In this document: piece after piece, positions 1 to 8,431 of the stretch
Position numbering within the stretch: position 1 is the stretch's first letter
Layout of the letters: every line of letters begins with the position of its first letter
NCBI GenBank assembly: GCA_944388495.1
Contig: CALXIZ010000082.1
Span: 1 to 34,331, forward strand
Length of the DNA: 34,331 bases
Direction: 5' to 3'
Origin: an uncultured Clostridia bacterium
GTDB lineage: Bacteria; Bacillota; Clostridia; Peptostreptococcales; Anaerovoracaceae
The notes under the pieces: generated by a model
Database searches by the model: none
What the model was told of the DNA's origin: nothing
Seen by the model: only the letters and a program-made list of their open reading frames with translations
Position numbers and translations under genes: made by a program

Positions 1-1
1 T

Positions 2-982
2 GTACAGCATATCGAATGGCTGAAGCGCTACCTCGGCGAGTACGAAAATGCCTTTATCCTGATCTCTCATGACATTCCTTTCCTCAACAGTGTGGTCAAT
101 GTCATCTACCACATGGAAAATCAGGAATTCACGCGTTACACCGGCAACTACGACGAATTCATGAAGGTCAGAGAGGTACGGCTCGCTCAGCGTGAGGCCG
201 CTTACAACCGTCAGCAGAAGGAAATCGCCGAACTGAAAGACTTCGTGGCCAGAAACAAAGCCCGCGTCGCCACCCGAAATATGGCCATGTCGCGTCAGAA
301 AAAGCTCGATAAGATGGAACGTATCGAACTGGCTGCCGAAAAGCCGAAGCCTCAGTTCCATTTTCGCAGCGCCAGAACGCCGGGACGTCAGATTTTTATG
401 ACAGAAAATCTGGTTATCGGCTACAGCCCCGAAGATCCTCTCAGTATTCCTCTGAATCTTTCCATGGAACGCGGTCAGAAAATCGCTCTCATCGGAGCAA
501 ACGGCATCGGAAAGACGACGCTTCTGAAGAGCCTTCTCGGACTTGCAGATCCGCTTTCCGGTACGGTAAAGCGCGGTGATTTCCTGGAAATAGGTTATTT
601 CGAACAGGAAATGGATACCGGAGATTCCACCACCTGCATCGAAGAAATATGGAAATATTTTCCTTCTTTTTCACAGTATGAAGTCCGCGCCGCTCTCGCG
701 AAATGCGGGCTGACCACGAAGCATATCGAAAGCCAGGTCCGTGTACTCAGCGGAGGCGAGCAGGCCAAAGTCCGTCTCTGCAGGCTCATCAACCGGGAGA
801 CAAATGTCCTTCTTCTGGACGAGCCGACGAATCACCTCGATCAGGATGCGAAAGACGAGTTTCACCGCGCGCTTTCAGAATACCGCGGCAGCATCCTGAT
901 GGTCTGCCACGAACCGGAATTTTACCGGGATCTGGTCACAGACGTCTGGGACTGCACAGAGTGGACCACAAAGCTGGTATGA
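2..982 (+). CDS. ABC-F family ATPase (3' part, 5' end outside window)
   Basis: Soluble ABC-F protein with two ATP-binding domains; family members act on the ribosome (translation or antibiotic protection) rather than in transport. The frame is open from base 2, so the start and most of domain 1 lie outside. Visible in order: the end of domain 1 with its H-loop (ILISHD), a charged interdomain linker rich in Lys/Arg/Glu (about 150-350), then domain 2 with Walker A GANGIGKTT (about 494-520), signature LSGGEQAKVR, Walker B VLLLDEPTNHLD and H-loop MVCHE. There are no membrane segments. It ends soon after domain 2, with no long C-terminal extension. The family is certain from the linker and the DEPTNHLD motif; the subtype (YkpA/YbiT-like or a resistance type) cannot be settled from this fragment. 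Confidence 0.93.
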   Translation, partial: VQHIEWLKRYLGEYENAFILISHDIPFLNSVVNVIYHMENQEFTRYTGNYDEFMKVREVRLAQREAAYNRQQKEIAELKDFVARNKARVATRNMAMSRQKKLDKMERIELAAEKPKPQFHFRSARTPGRQIFMTENLVIGYSPEDPLSIPLNLSMERGQKIALIGANGIGKTTLLKSLLGLADPLSGTVKRGDFLEIGYFEQEMDTGDSTTCIEEIWKYFPSFSQYEVRAALAKCGLTTKHIESQVRVLSGGEQAKVRLCRLINRETNVLLLDEPTNHLDQDAKDEFHRALSEYRGSILMVCHEPEFYRDLVTDVWDCTEWTTKLV

Positions 983-1002
983 CCCGTACTCCGGGCCGAT
1001 GG

Positions 1003-1028
1003 CTGCATCAGGCGAAAGCCTGATGCAG
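1003..1028. other. Perfect 11-bp hairpin with GAAA tetraloop
   Basis: CTGCATCAGGC, then GAAA, then GCCTGATGCAG: a perfect 11-bp inverted repeat closing a GNRA tetraloop, 20 bases after the ABC-F stop codon. No T-run follows on either strand, so it is not a textbook intrinsic terminator. It could stabilise the 3' end of the ABC-F mRNA or be a weak terminator. The rest of 983-1248 shows nothing else I can name. Confidence 0.5.
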
Positions 1029-1248
1029 TCCGGACGTCTGAACAGATTCCGTCCGCCCCGGCTTTTCTTCCGGTATCGCTTTTTCTGTCTCTGTACGATA
1101 ATATCTTATGTGGGGCACATTCTTTTATTGCCTGACCCAGATAAAATCATCCGAAAAATCCCCGCGTCATCTCTTACTCTCATCCGGAATTTTCCGTATG
1201 AACGGACAGACGATGATACCGACATATTTCAGATTACAGGAGGCGTCC

Positions 1249-1920
1249 ATGATTCATATACTTGTTGTGGAAGACGATGAAAAATTAAATCAGATCATCT
1301 GTTCCTATCTCGTCAGAAACAATTATTCGGCAAAAGGATGTATCAATCCCGTCGAAGCATACGAACTGCTTTATGCAGAAACATATGATCTTATTATTTC
1401 CGATATCATGATGCCGGAAATAAGCGGATTTGATTTTGCAAAAGAAATCCGGCAGAAAAATCCGGTCGTTCCGATTCTCTTTGTCACGGCTCTGGACGAC
1501 TTTGCCTCTAAACAGAAAGGTTTTCACGCCGGAATCGACGACTATATGGTCAAACCCATAGATATGGACGAGCTTATTCTGCGTGTCGGAGCTTTGCTGC
1601 GCCGCGCTCACATCAGAAATGAGAATCGGCTGGAAATCAGTGATCTCGTTTTAGTACGCGATGAGATGGCCGCATATATCGCGAGAGAAGAAGTTTCCAT
1701 TCTGCCCAGAGAGTTCAATATACTTTATAAACTTCTCTCTCATCCGAAAAAAGTTTTTACAAGAAGCGAACTCATCGACGAGTACTGGGGCATGACAAAT
1801 CATACCGGACTGCGAACTGTTGACGTCTATATCACAAAACTCCGAAAAGAATTTGCTCACTGCAAAAGTTTTGAAATTGTTACGGTTCACGGTTTCGGTT
1901 ATAAGGCGGTGCTGAAATGA
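1249..1920 (+). CDS. OmpR/PhoB-family response regulator
   Basis: DNA-binding response regulator, 223 aa. The receiver domain (about 1-115) has the acidic pair D9/D10, phospho-acceptor D52 in IISDIMMPEISG, T80 and K102 (DYMVKPID). The C-terminal half (about 130-223) is an OmpR-type winged helix with the usual PREFNILYKLL and RTVDVYITKLRKE segments. The start is set by AGGAGG at about 1238-1243 ahead of ATG 1249 and by the canonical opening MIHILVVEDD; a longer upstream reading (from 1108) lacks homology and a good RBS. It overlaps the following kinase by ATGA, so the two are translationally coupled and almost certainly a cognate pair. The signal is unknown. Confidence 0.95.
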   Translation: MIHILVVEDDEKLNQIICSYLVRNNYSAKGCINPVEAYELLYAETYDLIISDIMMPEISGFDFAKEIRQKNPVVPILFVTALDDFASKQKGFHAGIDDYMVKPIDMDELILRVGALLRRAHIRNENRLEISDLVLVRDEMAAYIAREEVSILPREFNILYKLLSHPKKVFTRSELIDEYWGMTNHTGLRTVDVYITKLRKEFAHCKSFEIVTVHGFGYKAVLK

Positions 1921-2969
1921 AAAAACAGCAGAAATACAAAGATACACGTGTTACCGCTCCTCTGATCTCCTGGAAGGTATTTATCACTGTTTTCGGAATC
2001 ATATATTTCCTGATCGTAGGACAGGCGTTTATCCTGTCGGCTTATCTTGACCGGATTCCCACACTGATCGGTGTACTGGCGTATTATTTAATCTGTACCT
2101 GTATTCTGATCACGGTGCTGTTCGGTCTGTTCTGGCGGTGTGTGATAGGCAAACCGCTCCGGAAGATCGCCGAAGCTGCGCGCAGGGTAACCGGAGGAGA
2201 TTTCAGCGTACAGATCGAATCCTCCCGGAAAGACGACCGAAAAAATGAAGTCGATGTTTTAATCGATGATTTCAACCGGATGACACGTGAGTTAGCCGGA
2301 AATGAAATGTTTAAAAGCGATTTCATTTCCAATGTTTCCCATGAAATAAAAACTCCCCTTTCCATCATCCAGAGTTACACGAAGGCTCTAAAAGACGGCT
2401 ACGCTGCACCGGAGCAGCGGGAACAATATATGGACACGATCCTGACAGCGTCCGAAAATCTGAATGCCATGATCACCAATATTCTGAAACTTAATAAGCT
2501 GGAAAACCAGCAGATATTTTCTGCGCCCGAAACCTATCAGCTCGGCGAACAGCTGCGCCGCTGCGCGTTGTCCTATATGGAACAGTGGCAGGAAAAAGAA
2601 ATAGAGTTCGAAATGGACGCCGAAGACGTCGCAGTCTGTTATGACGCTTCTCTTCTGGAGCTGGTGTGGAACAATCTGTTATCCAATGCCGTCAAATTTA
2701 CAGAAAAAGGCGGACGCATCTCTCTTACTTCCCGGACAGAGGATAACGCGGTATTTGTTACAATAAAAGATACCGGATGCGGCATCGACAGGGAAACGCA
2801 GAAAAGGATTTTTGAGAAGTTCTATCAGGGTGATACCTCTCATGCTTCTGAGGGAAACGGTCTCGGACTCGCTCTGGTAAAAAAAGTGATAGAAATCATC
2901 GGCGGCGAGATTACCGTGGAAAGCACTCCCGGAAAAGGAACAGCATTTACCGTGAAAATCATTCTGTAG
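1917..2969 (+). CDS. Sensor histidine kinase (HAMP-HisKA-HATPase)
   Basis: Membrane sensor kinase, 350 aa, partner of the preceding response regulator. It has two transmembrane helices (about 19-43 and 50-75) with almost no extracytoplasmic loop, so it probably senses something in the membrane or works with another protein. A HAMP linker follows (about 76-130), then the HisKA dimerisation helix with phospho-acceptor H142 in VSHEIKTPLS, and an HATPase_c domain with N box WNNLLSNAVKF, G1 DTGCGID and G2 GNGLGLAL. All catalytic motifs are intact. It ends in TAG. Compact intramembrane-sensing kinases of this shape are common in Bacillota and often respond to envelope stress; that role is inference here. 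Confidence 0.95.
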   Translation: MKKQQKYKDTRVTAPLISWKVFITVFGIIYFLIVGQAFILSAYLDRIPTLIGVLAYYLICTCILITVLFGLFWRCVIGKPLRKIAEAARRVTGGDFSVQIESSRKDDRKNEVDVLIDDFNRMTRELAGNEMFKSDFISNVSHEIKTPLSIIQSYTKALKDGYAAPEQREQYMDTILTASENLNAMITNILKLNKLENQQIFSAPETYQLGEQLRRCALSYMEQWQEKEIEFEMDAEDVAVCYDASLLELVWNNLLSNAVKFTEKGGRISLTSRTEDNAVFVTIKDTGCGIDRETQKRIFEKFYQGDTSHASEGNGLGLALVKKVIEIIGGEITVESTPGKGTAFTVKIIL

Positions 2970-3028
2970 TTTTTCCGTATTTTTCTTTCTTTAAGGAAAT
3001 TATCATGAATATTTTCCGCATTTCATAT

Positions 3029-3060
3029 TTCGTTAACAAAAATCGGGAAATTCGTAAACA
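3029..3060 (+). promoter_or_regulatory. Direct repeat pair TTCGTTAACA / TTCGTAAACA, candidate response-regulator site
   Basis: TTCGTTAACA (3029-3038) and TTCGTAAACA (3051-3060) match at 9 of 10 positions and start 22 bases apart, two DNA turns. A -10-like TATGAT (3070-3075) lies just downstream with no good -35, as at activator-dependent promoters. OmpR-family regulators bind direct repeats in this arrangement, and one is encoded immediately upstream. The link is inference. Confidence 0.4.
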
Positions 3061-3108
3061 GCAGTATTTTATGATAAAGCCATTCTGAAAACAGGAGGCA
3101 ATCATAAA

Positions 3109-4113
3109 ATGAAACGACTTTACATCATTACAGGCGCAGCCGGACATCTCGCAGGTACTATCATCCGATATCTGCGCAATACCGACTGTCACATCAGAGG
3201 ATTGATACTTCCCTCCGAAAAAGGCGAAGACGACAGACAGATTACATATTACAGAGGCGATATCACAAAAATGGAATCGCTGGAGGGTATCTTCTCCGAT
3301 TTTGAGTTCAATGAGGTTATCGTCATCCATGTGGCCGGTCTCGTCACCATCGGAGACGCAGCCGGCCCGCTTCTTTACGATATCAATGTCAGAGGCACCG
3401 AAAATATTATCGCACAGTGCATGCGTCACCATGTCAAACGACTGGTCTACATCAGCTCGGTCCATGCTATTCCGGAAAGTGATGAAAAAGCTACCATTTC
3501 CGAAACGGAACAGTTTTCAAAAGACGCTGTAACCGGGGCATATGCCGCCAGCAAAGCAGAAGCGACACAGTCTGTACTGAAGGCGGTAAAAAGCGGACTG
3601 GATGCAGTAGTCGTTCACCCTTCGGGCATTGTAGGACCTTATAATGACGGAAGTAATCATATCGTACAGCTCATCAGGATGTGTATTTCCGGAAAACTCC
3701 CTGCAGGCGTAACAGGAGGATATGACTTTGTAGATGTCCGCGATGTGGCAAAGGGCTGCCTTCAGGCTGCCGATCGCGGAACAAAAGGCAGCTGCTATAT
3801 CCTGTCCAATCGTTACTTTTCCGTGAAAGAACTTCTGGAATGTATCCGAAAAACTGCGGGCGGACGGAAAAAAATCTGTCTTCCCGTCGGTTTAGCCCGC
3901 ACTTTTGTTCCGCTTTTCGAGTGGGTTGCAAAGATTACACATACAAGGCCGTTATATACCAGATATTCTCTATATACCATTTCCAGCAACGGTCATTTCA
4001 CCCATGACAAGGCTACCGCCGAACTGGGCTATCACCCGAGAGATATGCAGGTAACGATCGCTGATACGATTTCCTGGCTGAAGGGACAAAAAGTACCTCT
4101 TGAGACAAGATAG
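3109..4113 (+). CDS. NAD(P)-dependent epimerase/dehydratase (extended SDR)
   Basis: Cytosolic extended short-chain dehydrogenase/reductase, 334 aa, the normal length. The N-terminal Rossmann fold has the nucleotide-binding motif TGAAGHLAG (residues 8-16), with the third glycine replaced by Ala. The active site shows YAASK (Tyr-x-x-x-Lys), the conserved VYISSVHA strand before it, and a substrate-domain VVHPSGIVGP segment. The start has AGGAGG at about 3093-3098. The substrate cannot be read from sequence: relatives include NDP-sugar epimerases, dihydroflavonol reductase-like and 3-beta-hydroxysteroid dehydrogenase-like enzymes. It lies 139 bases after the two-component pair, on the same strand and with a repeat pair upstream, which suggests control by that pair. 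Its stop is TAG, and the convergent ABC gene ends 22 bases away with no visible terminator between. Confidence 0.88.
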   Translation: MKRLYIITGAAGHLAGTIIRYLRNTDCHIRGLILPSEKGEDDRQITYYRGDITKMESLEGIFSDFEFNEVIVIHVAGLVTIGDAAGPLLYDINVRGTENIIAQCMRHHVKRLVYISSVHAIPESDEKATISETEQFSKDAVTGAYAASKAEATQSVLKAVKSGLDAVVVHPSGIVGPYNDGSNHIVQLIRMCISGKLPAGVTGGYDFVDVRDVAKGCLQAADRGTKGSCYILSNRYFSVKELLECIRKTAGGRKKICLPVGLARTFVPLFEWVAKITHTRPLYTRYSLYTISSNGHFTHDKATAELGYHPRDMQVTIADTISWLKGQKVPLETR

Positions 4114-4135
4114 TCATCAACTCGACATACACCTG

Positions 4136-5866
4136 TTATATTTTCCAGCTCCCGCTCATCATCTGTAGCTGCACCATCCGTGGATAAATCTTTCCCGAAC
4201 ACATCAGTTCTTTCGGCGTTCCCTGTTCTGCGACAATACCGTCCGAAAGCACCACTACTTTATCCGCGCCGCTTACCGTACGCATACGATGGGCGATCAC
4301 AAGCACAGTCCTGTCTTTTATCAGTCTTGATAAAGCAGTCTGTATCAGAGTTTCATTTTCCACGTCGAGGCTTGCCGTCGCTTCATCAAGCAGAAGAATC
4401 GGGGCGTTTTTCAGAAAAGCACGGGCGATGGAAATGCGCTGCCTCTCGCCGCCGGAAAGTTCGCAGCCATTTTCACCTATCATACTGTTATAGCCATCCG
4501 GGAGCTTTAAAGCAAACTCCTCACAATTCGCAAGCCTTGCCGCCCGGATCACTTCTTCATCCGTTGCATCTTTTCTGCCGATACGGATATTTTCCATAAT
4601 CGTATTATTAAACAGTGTCACGTCCTGGAATACAATAGAATACAGCGATAACAGGGTTTCCGGCTCTATCTGCGAAATATCCATTCCCCCGACCGTAATT
4701 TTTCCTTTTCTGATGTCCCAGAAACGCGCTGCGAGGCGGGAAACAGTCGTTTTCCCGCCGCCGGACGGCCCGACCAAAGCAGTAACCTCTCCCTGCTTTG
4801 CTGTAAAAGACACGTCCCTCAATACGTTTTCCCCGGTATGATAGGCAAAACCCACATGGTCGAAAGCAATATCATACCCTTTGTTCGTCAGCAGCCTGCT
4901 TCCCGTCTGAACAGGCTGCTCAAGGATTTCGTTCATGCGCTCAATATTGGTTTTGGTGGAAATAACCGCCGCCAGATTTTGTAAAGCTCCTTCCAGCGGA
5001 GCATACAGTCTGGAAGCCACCAGCAAAAACAGGAAAAACAGAGGTATTCCGATCTCTCCCCGGACGAGCAGCACAGAACCTGTAAGCGCCACCGAAGCGA
5101 TTCCGAATTTCAGTATCAATGTAGAAGAAACGACAAAAAGGGCGGTGCCCAGTTCTGTAATGATATGCCGTTTCTCCACATAGTCAATTTTCTTCGTCAG
5201 CCCTTTTAAATAGGCTTCCTCCGCGTTATTCGCCTTTAAGTCCTGTAAGCTTTCAATGCACTCCTGCACTCCGCTTTCAAGAGCGACATTTGCCGCTGCG
5301 GATTTCCGGCTGAAATATTCCTGTATGCGGGCTGAGAAAAGTGTAACGGCGAAAGCAAGCGGCAAGACCCAGACAGCCGCAAGAGCCATGCGCCAGTCGA
5401 ATGTAAAAAGGCAAACCGAAATCATCGTCGTTGAAATCAGCGAACCTGCTAAAGCGGGCACATAATGAGAAAAGGCTGATTCCAGCGCGGCGCAGTCGCC
5501 CATAATAGAGTTTGTCAAATCGGCAAGGTCCTTTTTTTCGAAAAAAGAAAGAGGAATTTTACGAAGCTGTTCTGCCAAAGAAATGCGCCTTACCCCGCTT
5601 TCCACATAAGTTGCCAGATAAGTGGCATTATACTGAAAATAGGTTGCAATGAAAACCAGGCATAAACAAACCGGAACACCCACCGTATAAAAAACGATAC
5701 GGCTCCCGTTTACACCCCCGTTCATCATGTCCATGACAAAATAATACAAAAGACCTACGGGAATCATAAAAGAGATATCCTGCACGACGCAGGCGATACA
5801 GCCTTTTATTAAATCAACAGCTCCCTGCCGCGATAACGCAAAGCGCTTCTGCAATGTTTTTATCAT
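4136..5866 (-). CDS. ABC exporter half-transporter, permease-ATPase fusion (second gene)
   Basis: Membrane exporter subunit, 576 aa: an N-terminal six-helix ABC type I exporter domain (about 1-310) and a C-terminal ATPase. The ATPase has Walker A GPSGGGKTT, signature ELSGGERQRIS, Walker B ILLLDEATASLD and the H-loop VIAHR. The start is ATG 5866, overlapping the stop of the upstream gene as ATGA with GAAGGAGG just before it; a longer reading from 5920 would enter the upstream gene. With the preceding gene it forms a heterodimeric exporter, two half-transporters made from one mRNA. The pair resembles the YbtPQ/IrtAB-like and multidrug half-transporter groups; substrate unknown. A TetR regulator upstream suggests induction by an exported compound. 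Confidence 0.93.
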   Translation of the reverse strand: MIKTLQKRFALSRQGAVDLIKGCIACVVQDISFMIPVGLLYYFVMDMMNGGVNGSRIVFYTVGVPVCLCLVFIATYFQYNATYLATYVESGVRRISLAEQLRKIPLSFFEKKDLADLTNSIMGDCAALESAFSHYVPALAGSLISTTMISVCLFTFDWRMALAAVWVLPLAFAVTLFSARIQEYFSRKSAAANVALESGVQECIESLQDLKANNAEEAYLKGLTKKIDYVEKRHIITELGTALFVVSSTLILKFGIASVALTGSVLLVRGEIGIPLFFLFLLVASRLYAPLEGALQNLAAVISTKTNIERMNEILEQPVQTGSRLLTNKGYDIAFDHVGFAYHTGENVLRDVSFTAKQGEVTALVGPSGGGKTTVSRLAARFWDIRKGKITVGGMDISQIEPETLLSLYSIVFQDVTLFNNTIMENIRIGRKDATDEEVIRAARLANCEEFALKLPDGYNSMIGENGCELSGGERQRISIARAFLKNAPILLLDEATASLDVENETLIQTALSRLIKDRTVLVIAHRMRTVSGADKVVVLSDGIVAEQGTPKELMCSGKIYPRMVQLQMMSGSWKI

Positions 5867-7638
5867 ACTCTTGCCTCCTTCTCGATCTTCCATTCCGCTG
5901 CTTCGGAATAAGCCTTCCACATCTGCGCAAATATGCCGTTTTGCTCTATCAGCCCGCTGTGTGTGCCGCTTTCGACGATTACGCCATCCTGCAGTACATA
6001 AATACAGTCCGCACCCGTGACGGATGAAAGTCTGTGGGCGATCATGATAACGGTTTTCCCCTCTGACAGCGCGGACAGAGCCTGCTGAACCCGCACTTCA
6101 TTGTCCGGATCGGCAAAAGCTGTGGCCTCATCAAGGATCAGAACAGGCGCGCTTTTCAGAATAGCACGGGCAATAGCGATTCTCTGCTGTTCACCGCCGG
6201 ACAGATACACACCGTCCCCGCCGACCACTGTGTCAATGCCATCGGGCAGTTTTTTGATAATGTCCATACACTGTGCGGCTTCCAATGCGTGTATGACTTC
6301 TCCGCGCGTCGCGGCAGGATTGCCCATACGTACATTTTCCAGGACCGATGTTTTCAGCAGACGGCTGTTTTGAAAAACGAATGATACCTTGTTCATCAGT
6401 ATTTCCTTCGGAATGTCGCGTATATCGGTATTTCCGATCAGCACGCGTCCTTTCTGCGGATCGAAAAATCTTGCGATAAGATTTGCAAGAGTCGTTTTGC
6501 CGCCGCCGGATGCACCCACAAGAGCGACGGTCTGCCCCGGCTGAATAGTCAGCGACACATCGTTTAACGCATTTTTCTTTCCGTCGTAGCTGTAGCTGAT
6601 ATGTTCTAATATAACTCCGTTGTCTTTCGGCTCATCATTTACCGCGCTCCCGGGCAGCGGTTTTTCCCGCAGCACCTCATCAATCCTGTTGATCGCATCG
6701 CCTGCAATCATGGCGTCCTCGCTCATAAACATGATCTTCGTAAGCGTCGTGCCGATAACGGGCGTAATGACAATATAAAAGATCAGATTCAGCAGCAGTT
6801 CATCTGTCACACCGTCCCTTGACAAAAGGATCCCTCCGGCAATCAGAAAGGCGAATACACCGTTGATTGCCGTCGTATAAAACATCATCGGCAGGCGCAG
6901 CGCTTTTGTATAGGCGATGACCCATTTCTCATAGCTGTCGATCGCAGCCTTGAATCGTTTGAAAGAGAATATCGTCTGCCCGAACGTCTTTACAACGGGG
7001 ATGCCCCTTACATATTCAACCGCTTCATTAGACATAGAAGAAAGAGCGTTTTGATATTCCTGCATCTTCTGCTCCATTCCCGCACCCGTCATTTTCATCA
7101 TAATGAGAAATCCAAGCGCTACGGGAATCAGACTCAGCAGCCCGAGCCGCCAGTCAAACGCAAGCAGCAGGACGAGCAGCCCTATCGGAGTCGCAATCGC
7201 TCCCGCTTTGTCAGGCAGCCGGTGCGCCAGATAGGTTTCTGTCGCCGAGCTTGACGTATTGACAATCCTCCGGAGATTTCCGCTCCCATACCTTTCTGTT
7301 ACTCCAAGCGGCAGGGATGCAATATGATGCATGAGCGTTTTACGGATATTGGAAGCGACACGGAAAGCGCTCAAGTGTGAGCACATCAGGGCGCCTATGT
7401 ATACAACAATGGAAATCACTGCAAACAATACGGCAAACCAGCCATAACGTTCAATATTTCCCGCCTGTGCAAAATCCGGAGCAACGGCCAATACATCGTG
7501 AATGATACGCCATATGTACCAGAACGGCACAAGAGCAAGCAGGGCACTTATGACCGACAGAATCCATGAGAGATAGGTTAATATTCTGTGTCTGCCGGCA
7601 TAGCCCATCAGTTTTGATAAATTTGACTGCTTCTTCAC
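5863..7638 (-). CDS. ABC exporter half-transporter, permease-ATPase fusion (first gene)
   Basis: Partner subunit of the exporter, 591 aa, with six membrane helices then an ATPase: Walker A GASGGGKTT, signature YLSGGEQQRIA, Walker B VLILDEATAFADPDNE and H-loop MIAHR. The ATAFADP D-loop, instead of the usual ATSALD type, is shared with YbtPQ-like siderophore-associated half-transporters as I remember them. The start is GTG at 7638 with AAGGAGG at 7646-7652 and 7-base spacing. Both ATPases of the pair keep their catalytic glutamate, so both nucleotide sites look competent, unlike heterodimers with one degenerate site. The downstream gene is coupled by ATGA overlap. A 22-base palindrome at 7700-7721 lies in its promoter region. 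Confidence 0.93.
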   Translation of the reverse strand: MKKQSNLSKLMGYAGRHRILTYLSWILSVISALLALVPFWYIWRIIHDVLAVAPDFAQAGNIERYGWFAVLFAVISIVVYIGALMCSHLSAFRVASNIRKTLMHHIASLPLGVTERYGSGNLRRIVNTSSSATETYLAHRLPDKAGAIATPIGLLVLLLAFDWRLGLLSLIPVALGFLIMMKMTGAGMEQKMQEYQNALSSMSNEAVEYVRGIPVVKTFGQTIFSFKRFKAAIDSYEKWVIAYTKALRLPMMFYTTAINGVFAFLIAGGILLSRDGVTDELLLNLIFYIVITPVIGTTLTKIMFMSEDAMIAGDAINRIDEVLREKPLPGSAVNDEPKDNGVILEHISYSYDGKKNALNDVSLTIQPGQTVALVGASGGGKTTLANLIARFFDPQKGRVLIGNTDIRDIPKEILMNKVSFVFQNSRLLKTSVLENVRMGNPAATRGEVIHALEAAQCMDIIKKLPDGIDTVVGGDGVYLSGGEQQRIAIARAILKSAPVLILDEATAFADPDNEVRVQQALSALSEGKTVIMIAHRLSSVTGADCIYVLQDGVIVESGTHSGLIEQNGIFAQMWKAYSEAAEWKIEKEARV

Positions 7639-7699
7639 GCAAAAACCTCCTTGAAAAATAATAAGAAAACAGATATATCGCTTCCAGGTATTTGGTCAT

Positions 7700-7721
7700 T
7701 AAGTTAGTTTATACTAACTTA
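7700..7721 (-). promoter_or_regulatory. 22-base palindrome, likely repressor operator for the ABC exporter operon
   Basis: Perfect 9-bp arms TAAGTTAGT / ACTAACTTA around a 4-base centre, 62 bases upstream of the GTG start of the first exporter gene and 19 bases after the TetR gene stop. GTTAGT/ACTAAC dyads are a known type of TetR-family operator next to ABC exporters. I could not place a convincing -35/-10 pair around it. Confidence 0.7.
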
Positions 7722-7740
7722 CAGGCAAAAATTACAGGGC

Positions 7741-8358
7741 TCACTGCCCCATAATTTTCATCCATCCGGCGGTATAAAACGCCCGCATTTCTTTTAAATA
7801 GTGCTGTGCCTTTTCAAGCGGCATTTCATGGATAATCAGTTCAAAAAATGTGTTAAACATTCCGGTAATCAATACGTGTTCCAGATGCTCGTCAATCGGC
7901 GGCGAAGGTCTGCCCAGCTTCTCAAGTACCGCTAAGTAATCATGCGTTCCCCTGATTTCAATCTCCACCATTTCGTCAATCAGCCCTGAAAATCGTGTTC
8001 CTTCCGAATGACAGAGGATGAGCTTAAACACATTTAAATGCTGATAGGCATATAAGAGCATTTCATCCATGCATGCGCCGGATATATCCCCCAGATGCTT
8101 CGGCTGCTCCTCTTGCGGAATATCGGAAAAATCCTGCTGCGCTTTCTGAAAAAGTCCGATGAAATGATCATACTGCTCGCAAACCAGCGCTTCAAACAGG
8201 CTTTCTTTACTTGCATAATAGCCGTAAAATGCGCCCGTCGTAACACCGGCTTTTTTCACAATACTCCGTAAGGAAGCAGATTGGAAATCCTTTTCGAGAA
8301 ATTCCTGCATAGCCGCCGACTGAATTAAGCGCAAAGTCGTTGTCTCCGCTTCGTTCAT
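7741..8358 (-). CDS. TetR/AcrR-family transcriptional regulator
   Basis: One-component repressor, 205 aa. The N-terminal helix-turn-helix spans about residues 5-55 and includes the typical SLRSIVKKAGVTTGAFYGYY run; the C-terminal helical ligand domain is variable, as usual. The start is taken as ATG 8358 because GAAAGGG (8374-8368) gives 9-base spacing, and because an earlier ATG at 8376 has no RBS and lies inside the operator; ATG 8364 is a possible alternative. It is transcribed toward the ABC exporter pair with 102 bases between, so it most likely represses that exporter and releases it on binding an exported compound. Its own promoter has a strong palindromic operator. The ligand is unknown. 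Confidence 0.93.
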   Translation of the reverse strand: MNEAETTTLRLIQSAAMQEFLEKDFQSASLRSIVKKAGVTTGAFYGYYASKESLFEALVCEQYDHFIGLFQKAQQDFSDIPQEEQPKHLGDISGACMDEMLLYAYQHLNVFKLILCHSEGTRFSGLIDEMVEIEIRGTHDYLAVLEKLGRPSPPIDEHLEHVLITGMFNTFFELIIHEMPLEKAQHYLKEMRAFYTAGWMKIMGQ

Positions 8359-8374
8359 ACACATATGCCCTTTC

Positions 8375-8404
8375 ATATAACACCGCTATATAACACTGTT
8401 ATAT
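8375..8404 (-). promoter_or_regulatory. Two overlapping copies of a 17-base operator at the tetR start site
   Basis: 8388-8404 is a perfect palindrome, ATATAACA-C-TGTTATAT. 8375-8391 is a second copy with two changes (CGC for TGT in the right arm), sharing four bases with the first and offset by 13. The pair covers the end of the -10 and the predicted transcription start of tetR, so binding would block its own promoter. The sequence is not the same as the dyad at 7700-7721. Confidence 0.7.
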
Positions 8405-8431
8405 CATAATTTCTGTACGAAAATTTGTCAA
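8403..8431 (-). promoter_or_regulatory. tetR promoter (TTGACA-17-TATGAT)
   Basis: On the minus strand, TTGACA (8431-8426), a 17-base spacer and TATGAT (8408-8403). The predicted start is near 8396, inside the perfect palindrome. The -35 lies within the degraded upstream reading frame. Confidence 0.8.

Noticed and set aside
1108..1248. 47-residue N-terminal extension of the response regulator
   Set aside because: No RBS or homology; the receiver domain begins exactly at ATG 1249.
5863..5920. Longer start (5920) for the second exporter gene
   Set aside because: It would overlap the first gene by 58 bases, while ATG 5866 has a strong RBS and an ATGA overlap.
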